Origin: Parus major | Lineage: Eukaryota; Chordata; Aves; Passeriformes; Paridae | NCBI RefSeq assembly: GCF_001522545.3 | Contig: NC_031769.1 | Span: 25,070,100 to 25,134,099, forward strand | DNA length: 64,000 nt | Direction: 5' to 3' | Shown: positions 54,801 through 64,000 of the stretch, one piece after another | How the letters are laid out: every line of letters starts with the position of its first letter | How positions within the stretch are numbered: position 1 is the stretch's first letter | Program-made: the position numbers and the translations under genes | The notes under the pieces: generated by a model | Told to the model about the DNA's origin: nothing | Database searches by the model: none | Seen by the model: the letters and a program-made list of their open reading frames with translations, nothing else

Positions 54801-57800
54801 GTGTTGTACTTCTAATCCCTTTATCAGTTTTTTTGTTTGCTTGGGATTTTTTGTGAGTTTTGGCTCTAAACAAATACTAATTTGTATAGAGGCAAAACTC
54901 ACAAAATTTATGTAATTTTAGATAAAAGTTTATACTCTTCTAATAAGAATCCAACTTAAAAGATATCTCAGTAGCTCCATGTAACCCTTAACTCATTTTT
55001 TGGCCTCATCCCTCATAGAGGGATTCTCTGCCAGCGAAAGGAAGGGCATAATTACTAGGCAATACTGTGCTTGTGTTGGATCCTGACTTCCACCAGCATC
55101 TAGAAACATCCTGGGCTTTGGATATATGGAAAACCTGCAGATTTCCATCCAGTCTGAGGATAAAGCTAGAACTAGTTTCTGTCACATCAGAAAAGTCTAT
55201 CACAAGCTTTTCTTCTAACAGAAATGAAAAGTAGGAGATGAGAAATGCAACATCCTGTCATATATTTGACATTCTTATCCAACACATTTTTTGGAAGGTG
55301 TCTACCTTGTTTACAAGTCAGGGGCATTGTTTTACTATTGGACAAATACCTTTGGTCCAGCATCTCCCACGCCTTTTGGTCCTGCTGGTCCTTCAGGGCC
55401 TGCTGGTCCTGGAGGTCCCTGATACAGCAGAGGAATAAAGCATGTCAGTAGTTGTCCAAAGGTATTTTTGCTCCTCAACAAAGAAGATAAACTCTTCACA
55501 TTTCTGATGTGTACTGAGCAACAGCCATGCTCAGTCTCAGGTGGTCACCTAAAAAGACTCAGATTGGTGGAAAAAAGTACAGCTCTTGACTTAAGAACAT
55601 TGTTTTCAGTTCAGAGCAAACAGTGAGAAAGCAGACATTGCTCCATGATTCATGTGCTGCAAGCATTAGACAGCTGCAATTCCAGAGCTAACCCACCTAA
55701 ATTTAGGGGTTAAGTAACCCTAACATACTTCTGTGTATTTGTGTTGGGTAGCCTGTTCTCCTGAACTCCCTGCTCAATTCATCCTCCCCTTCAGCTGCCT
55801 TTCATACTGTTGGAGGCATTCCCAGGCTCCCTTGCAGCATTCCTAGGGCAGAAGGCTTTGTCCCATCCTGCTACCTACTTAGCCACATAAATCTTGTCCA
55901 TGTCTGACACTGCTTTATTAAGTTGGTCTTTCCAGCTCACGGGGCATGGGAAAGATGTTGCCATGAGACAGCACAGCAGAACCTTTGCACATTACACAGC
56001 ATGAAATGTGTCAGGTACATGGCATTACACCGGGAATTCTGAGTGAATGCCTTATGTAACAATTCTCATCCCAAAGGATCTCCTCAGCATCAGTTTGAAT
56101 GATAGGAAATTGGAGCTGAGTAGGAATTTGGAAGCACTCAGGTCCCACCTCAGTGCATTGGGGAGTGCTTGCAGGGTTGTAGTTTGAAATAAAGCTGGAT
56201 TAGACACATAAAGAAAATAGTGCTAGTGGAAGTTTGACATATGGTGGTTGAAGGATGGTAACAGTATTTCCACTTTCTAGTGGAAAAGAGAGAGGCTGGT
56301 CAAACATGTCTGTGTGGTAGTGGATGACTGAAGTTTAGGATGATATGTCCTTGTGATGGAATGTGCCAGATGGAACATTCAGGTATTAATTCCCTCTGAA
56401 GCCAGCCATCAGAAAAGCAAGAAGTGAAAAATCTTCAAATAAGAGGATTTAACTTCCCAGTATGAAAAACAGCTGAAAATCCAAGGAACTGAAACTGCAA
56501 AATTTGGTCTAGCAGATGGTATTAGAAATCTTGATCAGAGAAGAGTAAAGAAAAGGGAGGGAGAAAAAAGAATTTAAAGCAGTGATTTTATTTAAACATG
56601 AGCAGCCATAAAGGTTTTTTTGGAATTAGATGGCATCCTTTTCATGACAATGAAACAAGAACCCTTTATATCCAGTTCCAATTGCTTGTAAACTGGTGCT
56701 GTGTCTAGGAAAGGGCTTCAAAATATCCATGAAGCATTTAAATTAGCTAAAGAATGATTAAATGCACTTAGTTAAACAACTAAATCTAAGCAACTAAATA
56801 TCGAGTTATTACATAGTAATTTTTGTTTCATTTTGTTTTGTTTTTTGTTGAACACAAAATACAGAATTTAAATTGTACTTACAGCTTCACCTTTGTCACC
56901 TTTGTCACCTCTTTCTCCATGGGGTCCAGGTGGTCCAGGTACTCCTCGGTCTCCCTAAACACAAAATAGGAAGACAGAAATCATTCCACAACCTGGACTA
57001 TCACAGTGTAAAGAATATTAACAAATATGTAAGGAAGCTATTTAAAATATTTTTTGAAATATAGAATAGCAGTTACTCTTGAAATTCATTTACAAAGTTC
57101 AGGAATTTCTGTGTGGTTTTTTATTGTGGTTTCAATTGAATTAAGATTTTAGAAGAATAAGAATTCTTATTAGGAAATTGTTAATTTCTGGATTTGTAGT
57201 TACAGAGAGAAATCTTCAGAGCATTGACTTTATATTCAGCCCATACAAAGTTAAATTTATTTTCAAAAACAAACTTTATCAGTTTGGAGGTTAGTTTGAG
57301 CAATGATAACTAAGTTCAGAAACATGATATGCCAGCCTTAAATTATATGTGGCACATTTTGTGCTTCCAGGTAACCACATTGGTTCTCTCATACAGTAAA
57401 GCAAAACTTCATTCTACAAGGGAAAGTAGGAAAAGAAAGAAATAAAACAGTTATAAGAAAATGATCTGTCTAAAATGCTCTCTTATCAAGAGATAATCAC
57501 TCCTGTTCACCTTTCCACTGACTCCCACTAAAGGTTTGTGCAACTGCAAAACCTCAATGCTTCCTTTTAATGGCCAGACAAAACACAAATAGCAAACTTT
57601 TCCCCTTTCCTCACTCCAGGGAGAGTTTTCCTGACATTTCATGAGAAAAGTAACTGAGTTTGCAATAGACTGTTCACAGAATCCAGAAAGAAAATAAATT
57701 CCTTTGTTTCCTAAATGCATTTTCTCTCAGGGTACGCTGTTGTTCTGTACTGTAGATGCTCACATGACAGCACCTGCAATGGGAAATCCTCATTGATGCA

Positions 57801-60800
57801 TGCAGGTCACACATCCACCTCCCTCCCAATGGTATGGGTATTGTGGCTCTACAGACAGAACCCTACACCCTTCACTTCATCCCACAGAACCAAGAAATGT
57901 TTTGCTCTACGAAAGAGCATTGTAGAGTGCTGTGAACAAGTCCTTGAGTGTTGTTAATGTGCATAGGTATAACATATCCTCAAGAATAATTACATACAAA
58001 TATACAAATATTTCCCTGTCTACTCCAGTCAAAGGAAATAACAAGGAAAATGAAACTACAAGGGACAGAAAACTACTGTTTCATTGTGCATTGTGCCTGC
58101 AAATTTCTACAGTAATATACTTCAAGAAACCAAGAAGAGAGTCCAGTTAGCAGCTCAGACCTCAGCAGCTGGTCTGTCTGAATACAATGTCCATGTCTGG
58201 AAAACAAATCATCTTGTACTCCAGCTGGGTATACAACAAAAACAAACTTTAGGCCAAAAATTTCCTGTCCCATGAATGTCTCTACCATAGACACAAATAA
58301 TCTATTCTTATTAACCGATTTATTCCTATCAGAAAAATGGAAGAGATGCTTTGTCCTAAAGATATACATCATAGGTTTAGGCTAGCAGGTAGGTAAATGA
58401 AGAATTATGAGGTAGACTCAATGTTCTGGTTAAGATGAAGCCCTGAAATTACTTTAGTTGAAATATGGATAGCAATGCAAGCAGGCCTCATGTCTAAGTA
58501 CATTTTAAATATTAGGTCCTTCCTGTATGAATCACATCCATTCTTGAATCCAATGGGACAGTTTCACTGAGAGGCTTTAAACAGACCCTGACCACCAGAT
58601 TCAAACTGTCACAGCTCTCAAAGATGTCTCTTCACATCTCCTGTTTTTCAAATGATGGAATTCTGATCCACCTCTGTAAAAATTTCAACAACCAGCATGC
58701 TTCTAGATCATAAATAGCTTTATAATGGGAAGTAAATTTCACCTCTTCCTGACTCTTAATATCCATAATTCTTAAACTGTGGATAAAATGAAAAGTGTTT
58801 TAGAAATGTTTGGTAACATTTTTATTTAACAAGAAAGGAAAATATGAATAACGGGTTCATATCTGTTTTTACTTCTAATCTCACTACAGTAAAAAACAGC
58901 CAAACAGATGTTTTAATTTAATCCTAGCAGGCCGCTGTAAATACCAAATAAATACATGTTAGCACTTTTCTTCTGTGAGAACTGGGATTTTGTCAAGTGT
59001 CTGTATTTGCTATTAGTAGCATAACTATAATGCTATAAATCTACTTTGGCCCAATCTACAGCCAAATCTTTTATCAGAAACAGTTCTCTAGTCCAGATTA
59101 TTTTGTTAGGGCTTTTTAAACAGTCACACAAGAGATGGTGTGGAAGTAATTCTGTGATTACTGCTTCCCACAGTTTTGTGGTGTCTGGAAGAGAAAATCA
59201 CAGTGACTGACTGTAAGTCAGTGCACTGGTAAGAAAGAAAATGCCCCTGATGCTACAGATAGTCTGCTAAATTAATTAATCTGCTTTTCCAGACTTTTCA
59301 GGACAAGTTCTAAAGTAGTTTTCCAAAGCAGTAATATAAAGACAGTTGCTTCTACATGCTTTCAAAACAACAACATCAAAATGTATATAAACATAAATCT
59401 TTCATCCATTATCATTATAAAGAAAATAAAACAGCTGTCATAATCAAAACCTAATTGATTAAGGACCTTACTGGACAGTTAAGTCATGTTCATCACTTAT
59501 TTTTACAAGAGTAATAAAGTAATTTCTAGATTATAGACAAAAGAAATTTAGAGTTTTCCAAAATCAGAAATATAAGTTACTGAATTGTTCAATGTGCTAT
59601 TCAGCATCCTATAGTAGGGGTACTGATAGAACTGTCAAGCCAGGAGTAAATGCCATTACTGGTATTCTTAAAATGTTATCATGCAAAAGCTATTGAATTA
59701 AGTGGTTATATTTTGAGCTACATTGTGTTAGGTAGACATAAACTAATTGGTTTCTGAATTTGGGTCTACTGTTTATATTTCCACAAAGTGAAATGATAGA
59801 ATTGAGTGGAATATTTTATGTGCAGACATGGTTAATTGGAATGAAAAGAAAAAAAAAGATGTTTCTGAAGAAGGTTCCCAATTTCATTCTGGAAAGGAGA
59901 TAATAAGAATGGTACCTTCCCCTGAAATACTCCCTTATCAGAAGTGGCATAAGTCTTAAATAAAGCTGCAACCCAAATCACAAGTGACAGACATTCAATA
60001 TGATACAAAGTGTGTTAGGGGGGAAGAAGTGAATTTGAAGAACTGCCTTGCTAACAAAGATTTCCTACGGGAAGTTTGCAGGGTGAGGTATACTGGACTA
60101 TTTTACAATTTATACATATTATTTATACATATATTTATACAATTTATATATATGTTATTTATACAATTTTGTGTTTCTTCTTTGTAAAGATAGTAAGTTT
60201 ATTTTTAAAATAGACATAACCTGGAATGAGGAAAAAGTTGAAGAATTGATGAATTCCTTTACTTAAAAGGTTCAAGTGGTGTCTATATCTTCACAGGAGT
60301 TTTGCATATGTCTCATGCTTAGTTACTTTCTAGCTTTTGTCTAAAAATTCCTACCGTTGGTCCCATTATTGAATTTCCAGGAAGTCCATCATCTCCTGGT
60401 GGTCCCTTTTCTCCTGGATCCCCCTATCCAAAAAGAAACAAATTCAGAATTATATTAACTATATTCTGTTTTAATTTTGAAAGTTTTACAGAAAAGACCA
60501 AGTATTCAGTTCTTTCTTACAGTGACAATTTTTGAGCTAGGTAACATGAAATCACTGTTTCTAGAGGAAGATTTTACTACCTTGATTCTGACCTCTCTTA
60601 CACTTCTACTTCTCTGCAGCAGTGTAAAAACCTTTGTTCTACCTTGACAAATAACTTGATGGCTTAAGTTTTCAGATGAAGGCCGAATGTCATCATTCAC
60701 TTTGAGAAGCCAGATGTACCTGTGGCGCCTGCCTGCTTTTGCCCCACAAGCAGGCTGCATAACCTTGTTTCTGTCAGAGCACATAGAGAACAACAAGGAA

Positions 60801-63800
60801 CTTCAAAGGCAAGTGCTGAGACAGAGTATGTTTAGAAAGCCTATGGATGCAATGGCACAGCACTGCAAAAGTGGAAGTTCCATGATCTGAAGTCTCAGCC
60901 AGAAACTTGAGTTTTCCACAAATATTATACAACACAACTCTTTGGTAACAGCTCTGTCAGTGGCATTCCTGAGAAACAATCAATCAGGCTTAGAATTCAT
61001 CTTCTTTATATTAACCCTTCATGGAGCAAAATTTGGCTCCTTCTAGTGTTTAAACTTTGGCAAGAGATGTTTCACTTTACATGAATGAACTTACAAAAAA
61101 AATCTAAACTTGCAATGAAACATTTGCAATTTCTCAGTGAGAAGGACATGAAGTATTTCAGGGAAATACACTTAAATGCTCTAGGGAATGCAATTAAATA
61201 AAATAGGGAATGCAATTAAATGTTCTATCAAAACCACTAATCAGCTGTAACCATGACAAAGAAATATTAGAAAAAACAGCTTTCTATTGTTTCTGTCCCC
61301 ATATTAGTAACAGCATAATGATTGTTAAGGGAAGCAAAACTCCAGTCCCCAAACGTGGGCATAGCTTAAAATAAATAAACTCTCAATGGACACAACCACG
61401 GCGACCCGGGGCTTAAGACCTCTAGCAATCACTCATCACCATCTCAGATCCTTAGAGATGTCCCAAAATGACCTCAGACTCCCAGACATAACTCCAAGCT
61501 TCCAGAAACATTCTCTACATTAGAAATGGATCATGTCTGCCTTCTTAGCTGCAGACGCCGGGATGTTTTAGGAGCAAAATTTGTAGTTATCATTGTACTT
61601 TCCACAGCTGATGAAGAAAAAAGACCTGTGTACCCTGTTATATTATTGATCAATTGTCCAAAACATAGTAGATGTTTTTTAAACAAAGAAGTTATGATGC
61701 AGCTGAAGAGAAAAAGTTGTATATATTTTCTAAAAATCAACTTGCATTTTATAATTACCTCAAATACTTGTTTTTTTTTCATCAGCTACTGCCTATATAA
61801 GCCCTGCTCTAAAATTTAGTGAAGAATTTCAAAAGACTCCAACAGGCTTCATTGGATTTTGGATAATGGCCCATCTGCTATGAAAGTTGTTTGAACGGTT
61901 CTGAACAGAATAAAATCATGGTGAAAAAGGCAAGGAAGTCTACAAACCTATTTTTCAGCATGAATTTATTAATGAAAAATCTTGACACCCTTACTTGTCT
62001 ATTTAAAAATGTCACAGTAAATAGAAAAATGTGAAGAAGGGAAAGTGAGTTAATGAAACCTGTCCTCATACAAGTTGTGACTTTTAGCATGACACCTGTA
62101 TTCTCCTCACATAAAGTTTGTCATGTTATTACGGTTTGAAACCAATATAAGAGATATACCTCACAATCTTTTTTTTTTTTTTCCTATGTGGTTACAATTT
62201 TATTCCAGATATACCCTGAGCATTTTGCATTTTTGTCTTTTTTTCTCCTCCATGCACAAGCAAGTCTAAAACACATCATATCCCTCTGTGATGTCCTATT
62301 GCCAGACTGATGAGCACATTGTATATGTAAAACCCTCCTGTACTTGTGGAGCAGAGCACATATATTTTTAAGGACGAAGAAAAATGGGATGAAATTTCTT
62401 CAGAATGATACGATACACATTAGTGATTCCCTTGCTTGAAAAACTAACACCAAAGGTGAAAAGTGTCAATTAAAGTTGAAGCTACTTGACATATTATAAC
62501 AAGAATAACTTAAGTAACAAGAGTATTTTATTGTTTAAATAGCACTGAATTTTCAAATATTTTTAAAACCTTCAAAGTTAGCTCTTTTTTTTTGCTGAAT
62601 CCATCCATTTTACTCAAGAGGACAAGTCCCACTTATTTCAGTGACATTTTTCCCATAGAGAAAATGACATGGATGTAGCCCTAACTATCTTATATATGAC
62701 ATTTCATTTCAAGTAGTACCTACAGGCCAGCTGTTCACTTGGAAGTGACATACAGACACTCATCTCAAAAAAAAATCAGCATATAGCACCCTAGAACTGT
62801 ACATAAACATATTCTTGCAGGGGTTTAACACCATATTTTAAGATGGAAAAGGCATAGAAAATTTGGGAAAAAACAACTTCAAACTGATTATTTTCACAGG
62901 AGGGACAAAACCAAACCACAAATCCATTAAGTTGTTTCTTGGATTTTTTTAACAAATGGCTTCAGGAAGAAATAACTATGTACCAAGTTCATTATGCCAT
63001 TAAAGGGCCTGGCCTCCAACACTGTATTAATTTTTAATACTTTTTAGTTCTTATTTCTGAAATTCAGTATTTTTGTTCCTACAACAAAGAATTTTAAGTT
63101 CTTTAAATCAGATGCTTTTAATTTTGACAGAAATGTATACACTAGAAATTTCCAGTCTCTGGTCTCTAGGAAATATGTATCAGATTGTCACCTTTGGTCC
63201 AGGAGGTCCCAAAACAGATGATCCAGCTACACCAGGGAGTCCTCTCTTTCCAGGATCACCCTGTTACAAAATGGTATAATGTAGACTTAACAGACAGTTT
63301 GACTTTCTGAACTAAAAATACCTGCAATAGAGATCTACCTGCAAAACAAGCAATACTGTGAAAAATACATAAGTCAAAACATAGTTCTTATGAAAGCTGG
63401 TCTAACTTTCATGTTTTAAATAACTACTGGCTGAACTGTGTATTTGACTTTTTTAGCTTTAGTTAATATTTTGTGTCTGGCTTGCAATCCAATGGAATAA
63501 CAAGAACACATTATTCCAATTTCCTTCTAATTCATTCAGAGCAACAGTTACAAAATATTATAACAAAATTTTGATGATTCAAAGTAAAAATTTCCAAAAT
63601 ACTCTTGGATAGAATCCCTTGGATAACTTTAGTTTAGCTTATCAGTGCTCATGTATAACTATAACATATGTAATTATATCTTTAACTATTCTTTTTCTCC
63701 TTGAGACTTCTGTGTCATTTAGGAGAAATGATGGAAATACTTCTGCTTTCCCTTTTTTCTGCTAAGTCTCTAAGCATCAGACACTTGAGAAAACTCCATA

Positions 63801-63924
63801 GATATTTTAATAAAATACAAAGAGAAGGGTTACCACAGAAGAGCAAGCTTACTTTTGGTCCAGCTGGGCCTTTTGGTCCCATAAGACCAATCATTCCTTT
63901 GGATCCTTTTTCTCCAGGGTCACC
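33714..63924 (-). CDS. COL28A1: Collagen type XXVIII alpha 1 chain, 3' half of gene
   Basis: A secreted extracellular-matrix collagen of the vWA-containing, collagen VI-like group. Fifteen coding exons on the minus strand join in frame to give the C-terminal 613 residues: about 225 residues of Gly-X-Y helix with short interruptions, a junction [12 protein letters not shown], a vWA domain with the MIDAS motif DSSES, a Ser/Thr/Pro/Glu-rich linker of about 135 residues, and a Kunitz domain with six cysteines just before the stop. Helix, vWA, linker and C-terminal Kunitz in this order is the known COL28A1 layout and separates it from COL6A3, whose vWA domains are many. The gene is on the opposite strand to and next to C1GALT1, as in human 7p21.3. 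The first exons, including the N-terminal vWA domain, lie past the right edge. All collagen exons are phase 0 and divisible by three, so a missed collagen exon would not show as a frame break. Confidence 0.95.
33884..34311 (-). other. COL28A1 last intron
   Basis: 428 bases, donor GTGAGT and acceptor CTTTCAG on the minus strand. Contains a poly-A/poly-T run at about 34248-34265. Nothing else is seen. Confidence 0.85.
34312..34528 (-). CDS. COL28A1: COL28A1 linker exon 2 (Ser/Thr/Pro-rich)
   Basis: Acceptor CTCCTTTTGCAG, 72 codons starting [15 protein letters not shown], ending in TTQK plus one base with donor GTGAGT, phase 1. Its frame joins the Kunitz exon to give QKN-PRCLE. Low-complexity, Ser/Thr/Pro-rich, with no fold expected; suitable for O-glycosylation. 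The exon is assigned by splice sites, phase and position rather than by residue conservation. Confidence 0.85.
34529..36639 (-). other. COL28A1 intron
   Basis: 2111 bases, phase 0, donor GTGAGT. Includes the AT-rich tract at about 35605-35710. No other element is recognised. Confidence 0.85.
35605..35710. repeat. AT-rich simple repeat with flanking duplicate
   Basis: Nearly pure A/T sequence of AATATA/TATTAT units. The motif 'tataaacaatataata' occurs at both ends of the tract, so part of it looks duplicated. Confidence 0.85.
36640..36827 (-). CDS. COL28A1: COL28A1 exon: end of vWA domain and linker 1
   Basis: Acceptor TTAATATTTTCAG, phase 1 entry (split Ala codon), then [15 protein letters not shown], the last helix and cysteine of the vWA domain, followed by a Ser/Glu-rich linker to VSYP with donor CCA|GTGAGT, phase 0. 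62 full codons. Confidence 0.88.
36828..38059 (-). other. COL28A1 intron
   Basis: 1232 bases, donor GTAAAA, phase 1. A-rich runs near 37590-37640. Open plus-strand frames here are chance. Confidence 0.85.
38060..38614 (-). CDS. COL28A1: COL28A1 exon: C-terminal von Willebrand factor A domain
   Basis: A single 555-base exon holds nearly the whole vWA domain. Acceptor TTATTCTTCTAG, phase 1 entry completing the Gly of EICG. It begins [20 protein letters not shown]; the MIDAS metal-site residues are visible as DSSES in strand 1, the Thr of LGEGTYTAS and the Asp of VVITDGQ. It ends [10 protein letters not shown] with donor G|GTAAAA. vWA domains of this type mediate matrix protein binding and chain association. 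About 184 residues, normal for the family. Confidence 0.96.
38615..38916 (-). other. COL28A1 intron
   Basis: 302 bases, donor GTAAGC, phase 1. No feature seen. Confidence 0.88.
38917..38953 (-). CDS. COL28A1: COL28A1 junction micro-exon (helix to vWA)
   Basis: 37 bases between acceptor CTTTTTCAG and donor TGTG|GTAAGC, coding [12 protein letters not shown] plus the first base of Gly. It leaves the Gly-X-Y pattern and supplies a cysteine just before the vWA domain that may link chains. Phase 0 in, phase 1 out. Confidence 0.88.
39130..39165 (-). CDS. COL28A1: COL28A1 collagen exon, 36 nt (last helical exon)
   Basis: Four perfect Gly-X-Y triplets, [12 protein letters not shown], between TTTTCAG and GTAAGT. 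This is the C-terminal end of the triple helix. Confidence 0.9.
39256..39336 (-). CDS. COL28A1: COL28A1 collagen exon, 81 nt
   Basis: Nine uninterrupted Gly-X-Y triplets from GDYGDKGDP to GPPGPR, acceptor AAATTAG, donor AGG|GTAAAA. Separated from the next exon by an intron of only 90 bases (39166-39255). Confidence 0.93.
39337..41249 (-). other. COL28A1 intron
   Basis: 1913 bases, donor GTAAAT. No repeat family or further collagen-like exon is seen. Confidence 0.8.
41250..41318 (-). CDS. COL28A1: COL28A1 collagen exon, 69 nt, one GXG interruption
   Basis: Codes [15 protein letters not shown], then the two-residue step GT, then GLPGRK. Acceptor TTCTGTTCAG, donor AAG|GTAAAT. Confidence 0.93.
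42575..42729. repeat. Exact 68-bp duplication around a Tn5-adapter-like spacer
   Basis: 42575-42642 and 42662-42729 are identical over 68 bases. The spacer at about 42641-42661 reads CTCTTATACACATCT followed by AGATGT, matching 15 bases of the Tn5 mosaic end and the first 6 of its reverse complement. It is best explained as a library-adapter junction left in the assembly, with the 68-bp sequence really present once. Confidence 0.85.
44557..44579. repeat. (GA)n microsatellite
   Basis: A short AG/GA tract with one 'acag' interruption, next to 'gtgtatatgtgcacac'. Confidence 0.8.
46218..46286 (-). CDS. COL28A1: COL28A1 collagen exon, 69 nt, one GXXXXG interruption
   Basis: Codes five triplets ([15 protein letters not shown]), then GISIQ, then GDK. 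Acceptor CTCTTATAG, donor AAG|GTAATC. Confidence 0.93.
46287..48284 (-). other. COL28A1 intron with a CR1 fragment
   Basis: 1998 bases. Apart from the CR1 piece at 47306-47400, nothing is recognised. The donor GTTGGT is atypical (see findings). Confidence 0.8.
47306..47400 (-). mobile_element. CR1 LINE fragment, minus orientation
   Basis: 'ccaggctaaacaatcccaac' followed by 'tctctcagcctttcctcata' is the reverse complement of the conserved CR1 3'-region block (sense: 'ctgagggagctgggg...gttcagcctgg'). Only about 95 bases are recognisable. Confidence 0.75.
48285..48353 (-). CDS. COL28A1: COL28A1 collagen exon, 69 nt, one GXG interruption
   Basis: Codes [15 protein letters not shown], then GR, then GSMGPK. 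Acceptor TTTTCAG. The 3' boundary is set at CCCAAG|GTTGGT because this preserves the 69-nt size and phase 0 shared with its neighbours; a GTATGA four bases further would break phase. Confidence 0.88.
52935..53003. repeat. TTA-rich simple repeat
   Basis: AT-only stretch of 'ttattaat', 'ttattattatttatta' units. Confidence 0.8.
53238..53500 (-). mobile_element. CR1 LINE, 3' end fragment, minus orientation
   Basis: Begins 'cagaatcatagaatcac', the reverse complement of the CR1 3' tail, then 'gtgttggaagagaactcta', 'cacctctaggaatggtgac', 'tccaccacctccctgg', 'ctattccaatgcttgacc', 'ctaatatctaatctgaatct'. About 260 bases, inside the long COL28A1 intron and in the same orientation as the gene. Confidence 0.92.
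55350..55418 (-). CDS. COL28A1: COL28A1 collagen exon, 69 nt, one GXG interruption
   Basis: Codes [15 protein letters not shown], then GV, then GDAGPK. Acceptor CTGCTGTATCAG, donor AAG|GTATTT. Rich in Gly-Pro-Ala triplets. Confidence 0.94.
55419..56882 (-). other. COL28A1 intron
   Basis: 1464 bases, donor GTAAGT. Nothing else recognised. Confidence 0.82.
56883..56954 (-). CDS. COL28A1: COL28A1 collagen exon, 72 nt, perfect repeat with RGD
   Basis: Eight uninterrupted triplets, [15 protein letters not shown] then GDKGDKGEA, between acceptor GTTTAG and donor GCT|GTAAGT. Contains an Arg-Gly-Asp tripeptide in the GERGDK step. Confidence 0.94.
56955..60354 (-). other. COL28A1 intron
   Basis: 3400 bases, donor GTAGGA. 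Simple A/T 'tttatacaatttata' units lie at 60100-60170. No further exon seen. Confidence 0.78.
60100..60170. repeat. AT-rich simple repeat
   Basis: Reiterated 'atttatacaatttat' and 'catatatttata' units. Confidence 0.75.
60355..60423 (-). CDS. COL28A1: COL28A1 collagen exon, 69 nt, one GXXXXG interruption
   Basis: Codes [15 protein letters not shown], then GNSIM, then GPT. Acceptor TTTTGGATAG, donor ACG|GTAGGA. Confidence 0.93.
60424..63191 (-). other. COL28A1 intron
   Basis: 2768 bases, donor GTGACA. A 22-bp-period duplication ('tagggaatgcaattaaat' twice) is at 61182-61221. No repeat family recognised. Confidence 0.78.
61182..61221. repeat. Short direct duplication, 22-bp period
   Basis: 'tagggaatgcaattaaat' at 61182-61199 and again at 61204-61221. 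Confidence 0.8.
63192..63260 (-). CDS. COL28A1: COL28A1 collagen exon, 69 nt, one GXXXXG interruption
   Basis: Codes [12 protein letters not shown], then GSSVL, then GPPGPK. Acceptor TTTGTAACAG, donor AAG|GTGACA. Confidence 0.93.
63261..63852 (-). other. COL28A1 intron
   Basis: 592 bases, donor GTAAGC. No feature seen. Confidence 0.85.
63853..63924 (-). CDS. COL28A1: COL28A1 collagen exon, 72 nt, perfect repeat (5'-most in window)
   Basis: Eight uninterrupted triplets, [15 protein letters not shown] then GPKGPAGPK, between acceptor CTTTAG and donor AAA|GTAAGC. The gene continues past the right edge. Confidence 0.94.
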
Positions 63925-64000
63925 CTAAAGAAAACAAACTTTTTTTTTTCAATCACATCAAAGATTCATTTACAGCCGCAGCTACACATATAGCCAAAAC

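Larger units (their letters stand above)
48354..55349 (-). other. COL28A1 long intron
   Basis: 6996 bases, the longest intron in the window, donor GTATTT. Contains a CR1 copy and TTA-rich simple repeats. I looked for further Gly-X-Y exons and saw none, but a short diverged one could be missed. Confidence 0.75.

Noticed and set aside
1..64000. CRISPR arrays, bacterial operons, tRNA or rRNA genes, endogenous retroviruses
   Set aside because: No regularly spaced repeat array, no tRNA-like cloverleaf that I could recognise, no LTR pair or gag/pol-like frame, and the gene structure is clearly that of a vertebrate.

Overview
This is vertebrate nuclear DNA, almost certainly from a bird. The evidence is spliced genes with GT/AG introns, an AT-rich background, several 3' ends of CR1 LINEs (the dominant avian and reptilian retroposon), and a draft-assembly N gap inside a GC-rich CpG island. 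No bacterial, viral or CRISPR-type system is visible, and I found no convincing previously undescribed system. Species cannot be fixed from the sequence alone.

Layout. Positions 1-5.4 kb are noncoding, with one CR1 copy at 4.36-4.82 kb. A CpG island at about 5.5-6.7 kb is interrupted by 480 Ns (5881-6360); it is the best candidate for the promoter and noncoding first exon of the downstream gene. From 12.0 to 16.0 kb, on the plus strand, lie the three coding exons of C1GALT1 (core 1 beta-1,3-galactosyltransferase, T-synthase). Spliced together they give a complete 366-residue protein. Positions 16-33.7 kb are 3' UTR and intergenic DNA between convergent genes, with CR1 fragments, a perfect 48-bp AT palindrome and short tandem duplications.

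From 33.7 kb to the right edge, on the minus strand, is the 3' half of COL28A1 (collagen type XXVIII alpha 1). Fifteen coding exons can be placed: ten collagenous exons, a 12-codon junction exon, one exon holding the whole C-terminal von Willebrand factor A domain, two linker exons and a terminal Kunitz exon. Together they encode the last 613 residues. The 5' part (N-terminal vWA domain and the rest of the triple helix) lies beyond position 64000. Exon phases agree at every junction.

The two genes are neighbours, C1GALT1 plus and COL28A1 minus, also in the human genome (7p21.3), so this is conserved synteny rather than a functional operon. C1GALT1 acts in the Golgi on mucin-type O-glycans; COL28A1 is a secreted extracellular-matrix protein.

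The observations most worth checking are: a Tn5/Nextera-like adapter sequence flanked by an exact 68-bp duplication at 42.6 kb, probably an assembly artefact; a repeating 69-nt collagen exon design with exactly one Gly-X-Y interruption per exon; and a Kunitz domain with Trp at the P1 position.
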